Program-made: the position numbers and the translations under genes
Shown here: in pieces, positions 58,141-64,000 of the stretch
Layout: each line of letters opens with the position of its first letter
Position numbering within the stretch: position 1 is the first letter of the stretch
Assembly (NCBI GenBank): GCA_039105265.1
Contig: JAPFFF010000003.1
Coordinates: 62,001-126,000 of the forward strand
Direction of reading: 5' to 3'
DNA: 64,000 nucleotides
DNA from: Tritrichomonas musculus
Taxonomy: Eukaryota; Parabasalia; Tritrichomonadida; Tritrichomonadidae
The notes under the pieces: generated by a model
Databases searched by the model: none
The model's input: the letters and a program-made list of their open reading frames with translations, nothing else
What the model was told of the DNA's origin: nothing

Positions 58141-59290
58141 TCATTTTTTTAAATTATGGAAATAAGTAAGTGAACCATTTTCTATATAATCCAATAACTC
58201 ATTTGCAATGTTCGTTCCGATAAACATTTTTGTTATAATTTTTTCTTTATCTCGATGAACTGTACAATTCAAATAAGGTTTGTGAGGAGAAATAGTTGTA
58301 TCAGTTTCAAAATCACTATAATATATTTCTGTCCAATCTTTTTCTTTTTGTTCTTTAGGGCTAATAGGTTTACAACAAAGTTTTTGGTCATAATATAAAT
58401 CATTATAATCATTTAAATTATGATATTCAGTTATTGATAAAATATTTTGTTCATTATAATCATTTAAATTATGATATTCACATTGATTGATTTCTCTAAA
58501 TAAATTCAATTGAAACATTTTTCTCAAAATAGCTGAAATATTTGTTCCTTCATTGGTTATTATTGTTTTATTGTTTCCTATTTCCTTAATCCTCATCTTT
58601 TGTTCTAATTCCATTGTGGGAAACAATTTATTTATTTGCTCCAAGTGTGAAAGGTAATAAGTTGTACAATTAATCTTTTTGTTCAATAAATAATGTTCTT
58701 TGTAGAGAATCAATTCAACGGTTCTTTTAAATGATTCTGCCCACTCCTTTTTTCTTTTATCAATTTTTATTTTTTGTTATCGTGCAATTGGTCTTGTTTC
58801 ATCAATTCTTTTAATAATGAAATGACATTTAAATGCTTTGCTAATTTCAATTATTTTATTGTTTGGAATCTCTCTTGTTTGTTTTCAAAACAAGGTAGTT
58901 TTAAAATATTTTTTTTAGTTAATTTTGATAAATATTTATTATCAAAGGCAGTCATTTGAAATGTTTTATCATTGAGTGTTATTCGAATATAACCACTCTG
59001 TTTATTAATACATCCTTTTACTATTTTATTATTTGATTTCCTTCGAATTGTATATGGATAATAATCGTTATTTCATAATCATTTTCAAATCATTTTAATG
59101 GAATGAATTTTGATTCTTCTTCATTTTCAGCTTCTTCATCAACTTCATTTTCCTCTTCTTCCTCTTCATTTGATTCATTTAATTGTTGGTTTAGTTCTTT
59201 TATTTCTTCAATTGCTTCATAAAACTGTATTTGAAGAAAATCATATTTTTGTTTTAGAGGAGATAAAAAATAAAATAAAAAAACAAATAG
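58141..59290 (-). mobile_element. fossil part: polymerase B-like, exonuclease side
   Basis: The minus-strand segment contains WTEIYYSDFETDTTIS followed by HKPYLNCTVH. This fits the ExoI region (DxE) of protein-primed family B polymerases of Polintons and related elements, where a host-type 'aDFE....HkPY' pattern is common. The upstream part is charged and helical. It is a fossil within the element above. Confidence 0.55.
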
Positions 59291-59517
59291 CTAAATTTTT
59301 GTATCTCAACTCAACTTGACTCACTCAACTCAATTTCATTTCTTCAACCAATTTAATTTTATTACCAATATCTTTTATTTGTTTTTTTATCGATTCAATA
59401 TCATTGAATATTTGTTTATAAATTTATCACTCAACTCAATTACATTAGTGAATAAACATTCATGGAAAAAGCATTTACATCATTATTTAATCCATTCAAT
59501 GTACTATTCATTTGAAG

Positions 59518-59829
59518 TTAATGAAATGGTTCTATTGTTGTTTGTGCTTCATTCAAATATTTCACTAATGAAGTTAAATTATATGAATAAGCTTCTTTGA
59601 AATCAATTCGAATATCATTCTTAGTTGTTTCAAATATAAGATAATCATTATTTGTCGTCAATAAAATATTTGCTTTTGTGTTTATCGAGGAAATATAATA
59701 TTGAACGTAATTACATTTCCAAGGAATATCAATACTCATTCTAATTAATGAATAATCATTAGACTCACTTTTTGCAGAAATCAACATTTTCAATATCAGT
59801 ATTTTCAGCAAAATCAAAAGAAGCGACAA
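59518..59829 (-). mobile_element. fossil part: small minus-strand frame
   Basis: About 100 codons with DIPWKCNYVQYYISS and SLVKYLNEAQTT. No family is recognised. It lies between the polymerase-like part and the plus-strand series, overlapping the start of the latter. Confidence 0.35.
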
Positions 59830-60329
59830 AATTAAAAGACAATGGATTAGAAATTATAATTGATGAAGACAAAATAGTTATGGAAAACTCAATTGACCCT
59901 GAAAAAATTGTTCAATTTAATTGTTTGTACAATAAAGATGAAATCAAAACACTAATAGGAACAGATGGTTTTACTCCAGAAGGATTTATGGATTTACCAA
60001 TTTCAAGTGGATATAAATTGTACAGATTCAGTGATGAAAACTCAAATACAGTTTCAAATGATGGTTATTGTACAACTTATAAAAAATTATTCGAGTTATT
60101 AAATAAAAGCACTACTAATATAAATTCATTATTTAATAAATTAGGAACCAATATCACTTTACTCAAAAATAGTTCATTTCAAATAAATGGTTCAGACGAA
60201 TCAAAAGATGTTTCAACCTATAAAAATCTCATTTCAGCTCTTAACATTAATACTGAAAATCTTTCTGGTATAATTAGTCATATTTATGAAATTATTGCCT
60301 CTATTGATTCATTTTCAGTTGATGAATAA
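59772..60329 (+). mobile_element. fossil part: structural-type frame
   Basis: 185 codons, protein-like, with DGFTPEGFMDLPISSGYKLY. The 3' part is helical and abuts the next frame exactly. Function is unknown; a virion-structural role is inferred from position only. Confidence 0.4.
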
Positions 60330-61169
60330 ATGACATCAATTCAATTAAATACCCAAACAAATAATTATGAATCAAAACAAGTATCAATAACACAATACAA
60401 AGAATTGGTTTCAGAAGTAGAAAAGCTAAAAATTTGTCTCACTCAGATTTTAAAAGTTGAACCAAATAATGATTTGAAATACATTAAAGAAACAAAAACT
60501 AAAAAAGATGGAACAGATGAATTATCAGTTGATGACCCAAGTCAATATAATTATTCTTATTCATCTGAATCACAACACATTGATACATTTAGTGAACTAA
60601 TCAATCACCTGAACACATCAATTGATAACATTGAAAAATGGATTACAAAAATAGAGCAAATCAAGACAAGTGGTTTCAATCCTGATTCAACAGTTTCATT
60701 GAATACATTAAAATATGTTGATAACACTAATATAAATAAAGAAATGAAGCCAACATCATTAAACAATTTGATAACTAAATTAAGTGAAAATAATAATAAT
60801 ATTCATTCGTGGTTATATTCAAAAGATGATTTCAATGATTATTTGAATATTTTAGAAGAAATGGAGATATTGGTTTGCTTAAAGAAAGGTGATGAATTTG
60901 TTTTCCAGAAAATCAGGGTCCATAATGAAAAATCAACTAATATACCAATTGATGCACTTGTTGAATCAGTCGTTGAAGGTCAATTTGTTGATAAAAATAA
61001 GAATGTGAAATTAGATTTAAATAATTTAGCAGATATCAATGAATTAGAAAAAAAGAATGTAGCAATTAATTTAACATTAACACAATCAATTCATGTTGTT
61101 TTTTATTCATATAAAGCATTATTTGATGTCATTAAACACTTCTTTTTGATTATAAATGGTTCAATTTAA
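60330..61169 (+). mobile_element. fossil part: coiled-coil structural-type frame
   Basis: 279 codons beginning with ATG directly after the previous stop. It has coiled-coil character (SEVEKLKICLTQIL, NHLNTSIDNIEKWITKIEQI) and a C-terminal hydrophobic stretch. No known family is identified. Confidence 0.45.
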
Positions 61170-61552
61170 AATCCTGGAATTCATTTTGCAACTAATTTTC
61201 CAAAATTCATTTGAGAAAACATTATTTACAAACCTGTTCATTATGGTATCGATGAATATGGAAAATTAAAGAAATATATCATTAATTGGGGCAATGAAAA
61301 TGAATTTCTTTCGACTCCATCACAAGAAGAAGAACAATCAAAGATAAAGAATTCTTAAAAAACAAAACAATAACAACAGAAGAACTTGTTATTAATAGTT
61401 GGAATGGATTAAAGGAATTATTTAATTGAATTTCAGGTGAAGGAGTTATGGTCATAATCAGTTTAGTAATGCCTGTAGGATGTGGGATTTATGATTGTTT
61501 GCCAATAAAACAAATATTAGAAGAAGATGATGAATTAGAAGATTCTTAAGAA

Positions 61553-62197
61553 GTGTTTTTACCTAAAGAAAATTCAATTGTTGGTGTCATTGACAAATTA
61601 ACCAAAAAATTAAACAATCATATTAAAAATCATCCATCACCATCAGGTGATTCCAATTTCACAATTAAAAACGGAGGACCTGATTTTTGGATTAAAAATG
61701 AGAATATAGTTGTTGATAAACAATCAATCAATAACTTCAACTACATTATTTTGAAGATAAAAATAAATAATTCATCGATTGAACATAAATTAAAATCAAT
61801 TAATGGTGATATCTTTAAAATAATTCTTCTTAGAGATGTTATATATGATACACATGGACGTTATATCAAAGAATTTTTCATTAAAGGAAGCAATGGAAAA
61901 ATAAGTTGTCCAATAATCTCATTTGACCCAACAACAAAAGGTTGCATTATTGAATCATCAAATGAAGCTACCACGAATGAATTTTATATTGCTTTTGATG
62001 ATAGATTGACTTTCATTCCATATTCTCTGTGGATGAATGGCGATTTGAGCATCATGAGTATGTGGTATCAAGACGCATTGTTTTCATCTAAACCTACAAA
62101 TAAATGTGATATAATTGAAGCAGATAAAGCATTGCAATTAAATAAAAGTAATGTTCATTACTTTTATAAACCAACAATTATTTCAGAAGATGATTAA
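61553..62197 (+). mobile_element. fossil part: structural-type frame
   Basis: 214 codons with HIKNHPSPSGDSNFTIKN and a beta-rich middle (TFIPYSLWMNGDLSIM). Unknown family. Part of the plus-strand series of the fossil. Confidence 0.4.
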
Positions 62198-62206
62198 TAT
62201 TAAAAA

Positions 62207-62713
62207 ATGATTTTCGCGGTTCCATCAGAATATGTTATTCCAACTAATTTTCAGTTTGATTTCACAGAATATTGTTTTGGTGATAAATGGGATTTGATTT
62301 GGAATGGAAAACAATGGGATTGTAAGGTCATTGAAAAATGTAAAATGAGAAGCGACAAAAATCATTATGGTGCTGTTGGTTGTTATGTTATGATGAAAAT
62401 GAGTGAATGGAATGAAAAATATGTTCCTGAATGGGATGAACCATATGAAAATAAAGGAGGACTAATGATGAGATTTATTCATAGTTGTTCAAAGAATGGA
62501 AACATGGTTGATAAAATTATATTCAAAGATGGTTTAAGTCTTGGATGGAGTGATAATAATCATGACACAAAAGTTGATGGATATGATTTGATTAAAGTTG
62601 GTGGAACAATTTATGAATACTCAAAGAATAAGAATAAAATATCAATAAATGATATTGATTTGATTTATAAGGATTTGACGCCTCAAAATTGTAATATAGC
62701 GAACAGATTATAA
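62207..62713 (+). mobile_element. fossil part: W/K-rich frame
   Basis: 168 codons from an ATG, with FTEYCFGDKWDLIWNGKQWD and MRFIHSCSKNGNMVDKI. A beta-rich globular protein of unknown family within the fossil. Confidence 0.45.
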
Positions 62714-62876
62714 TTAAGATTAAGTTCAACAAAAATTAATGAAGATAAAATTGGAGATGGAGATTGTTTAGATTTAGTAGGGGTGTTGGATAATATTGAA
62801 AAAGTTGTTTTTAGTTATGAAGATTTAAAAAGTTATAAAAAAAAGAAAGATATTGAATTATATTTGAAAAAAGGAT

Positions 62877-63545
62877 ATGGTTGATTCTGTTGATGATGTT
62901 AATTGGGATGGAATTACAAATCCATTTAAATACATTATTCAACAACAATTCAATGAGATAACACCTAATCTAAATGCCGCTACAACACTTTATACTGATT
63001 TCAACATCACTAGTTTAAATATAATTACAGCAGATAACATAACAATAATGAGAAGTGATTTAAATTTAGTCACCAACAATTTAGATATAGTTTCATATGA
63101 TTTAAATGAAATGAATCACAGAGTTAATGTATTGGACTCAGAAATGGTGCAAGTCATAGACATAACACAACAATTGGAACATGATGTTAAAAACCTTCGA
63201 ATTGTTTCCTATACAGCTCTTGCACTTGGAATTGCTGGTACAATTGGTTCAGCAGCTTCAATCGGAATGCAACTGTTTCCAAATGGTATTTCATTGATTT
63301 CTAATTCAATATCTAGTTTCTTTAGAGGTATGTTTGATAAAGTTAGAGTTGCAGGACAACCAAATTGGACCTGTTTGCAAATGCTTTTAGGAAATATAGC
63401 AGTAAGAAGCATATCAACAGACTTAAATCCAATTATTGAATGGTACAATTCAGAATACAAACAATTAGATGATATCACTTTTGAAAATGAAGATGTAAAT
63501 CCAAATCAATATTCATTGTCTGTTGAAGCAACTTATGAAGTTTGA
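62877..63545 (+). mobile_element. fossil part: coiled-coil plus hydrophobic protein
   Basis: 222 codons from an ATG. The first half is a repeated helical pattern (NITIMRSDLNLVTNNLDIV). It is followed by a hydrophobic Ala/Gly segment (YTALALGIAGTIGSAASIG), then FRGMFDKVRVAGQPNW. It is homologous to the plus-strand part of the fragment at about 23826-24200. The plan suits a fibre or membrane-active virion protein, but that is inference. Confidence 0.55.
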
Positions 63546-63563
63546 AATCAATTTCGTGAAACA

Positions 63564-63905
63564 TTGAAACCAGCATTCAAACTTTTAGTAACAAAAATCA
63601 ATGAATTAGCTTCAAAAGAATATATTTCAAAGAATGAATTAGCTAGAAGTGATACAATTGATATTGTTTGTGAAAGAATTAATAATGAAATTCATTTAAA
63701 GGCAGAAGATGTTATAACTGATGGAAAAATCGTTGTTCGTTTATTGATTCAAAATGTTAGTGAAGCAAATGATGCTGATTATATTGAACATCTTTTAACA
63801 ATTAATATTAATGATGGTGTTATTGATTATCAAGGAAATAATGATTTTCCTACTTGCACCATGAATGATAAAACAATAATTATATCATATCCAAATAAAT
63901 TATGA
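63564..63905 (+). mobile_element. fossil part: continuation of the tail-protein region
   Basis: 113 codons with KPAFKLLVTKINELAS and IHLKAEDVITDGKIVVRLL. Homologous to 24270-24560 of the other fragment. The related sequence continues past the window end. Confidence 0.45.
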
Positions 63906-64000
63906 ATAAGCGGAATACAGATTAAAGAAAATACAACTGAAAGAAATATGAAATTTGATGTTAATGATTTTGCTTATACTTGTGATACTGATGCTTTACA

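Larger units (their letters stand above)
58107..64000. mobile_element. virus-like fossil (Polinton/Maverick-type), open at right
   Basis: An old virus-like element continuing beyond the window; it is broken, with roughly six or more interruptions in the visible part. Parts in order: a protein-primed DNA polymerase B-like segment on the minus strand (58141-59290), and a small minus-strand frame (59518-59829). A plus-strand series of structural-type proteins then follows (59772-60329, 60330-61169, 61553-62197, 62207-62713, 62877-63545 and 63564-63905). Only the exonuclease side of the polymerase is represented. Integrase, packaging ATPase and capsid genes are not recognised here, so the family call rests on the polymerase motif and on the abundance of Polintons in trichomonad genomes. 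Divergence from the related fragment at 23.8 kb suggests an old family with separate insertions. Confidence 0.6.

Overview
The window looks like nuclear DNA of a parabasalid protist, most likely a Tritrichomonas/Trichomonas-type trichomonad. It is AT-rich. Its genes are long, apparently intronless and closely spaced on both strands. One gene encodes a homologue of IBP39, the initiator-binding protein known from trichomonads. Several genes have an initiator-like TCA(T/C)TTT motif about 10-30 bases before the ATG. Remnants of virus-like (Polinton/Maverick-type) elements lie at two places. No tRNA, rRNA or CRISPR array was recognised, and the species cannot be fixed from the sequence alone.

Left gene block (1-17.5 kb): a partial coiled-coil protein, the IBP39-type transcription factor, a COG1-like Golgi tether subunit, a very large acidic repeat protein, a Vps39-like HOPS/CORVET subunit with a C-terminal zinc motif, a small four-helix membrane protein resembling TMEM17/TMEM216, a shugoshin-like protein and a C2-domain protein.

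Accessory island (17.5-28.4 kb): about 10.9 kb without a convincing host gene. It begins with a tandem array of about 38 almost identical 122-bp units, each able to form two competing hairpins. Next come an old virus-like fragment, two pieces of a transposase-like gene sharing an 80-bp direct repeat, a short GC-rich patch, and one or two MITE-like elements with terminal inverted repeats.

Central and right gene block (28.4-55.8 kb): casein kinase 1, a metallo-beta-lactamase-fold hydrolase, two HEAT-type karyopherins, an atypical dual-specificity phosphatase, an unknown membrane protein, Sec23 of COPII, a type I membrane protein, a BTB/discoidin-type protein, a WDR62/MAPKBP1-like WD40 protein, a ZSWIM7/SWS1-like SWIM zinc protein, proteasome subunit beta-4, a tail-anchored coiled-coil protein, a stefin-type cystatin, an EF-hand protein with a prenylation box, and a large CHD-type protein. 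The CHD-type protein's ATPase motifs are all degenerate, so it is probably a pseudo-remodeller; this is the most unusual host gene here. Four of these genes (COG1, Vps39, Sec23 and the phosphatase) point to membrane traffic and signalling, and several others to nuclear and chromosome work, but they do not form a single pathway or operon.

Right end (55.8-64 kb): a gene-poor AT-rich stretch, a decayed host-type gene, a 30-bp perfect inverted repeat, and then a second virus-like fossil that runs off the window. Its tail proteins are related to the fragment at 23.8-25.4 kb.
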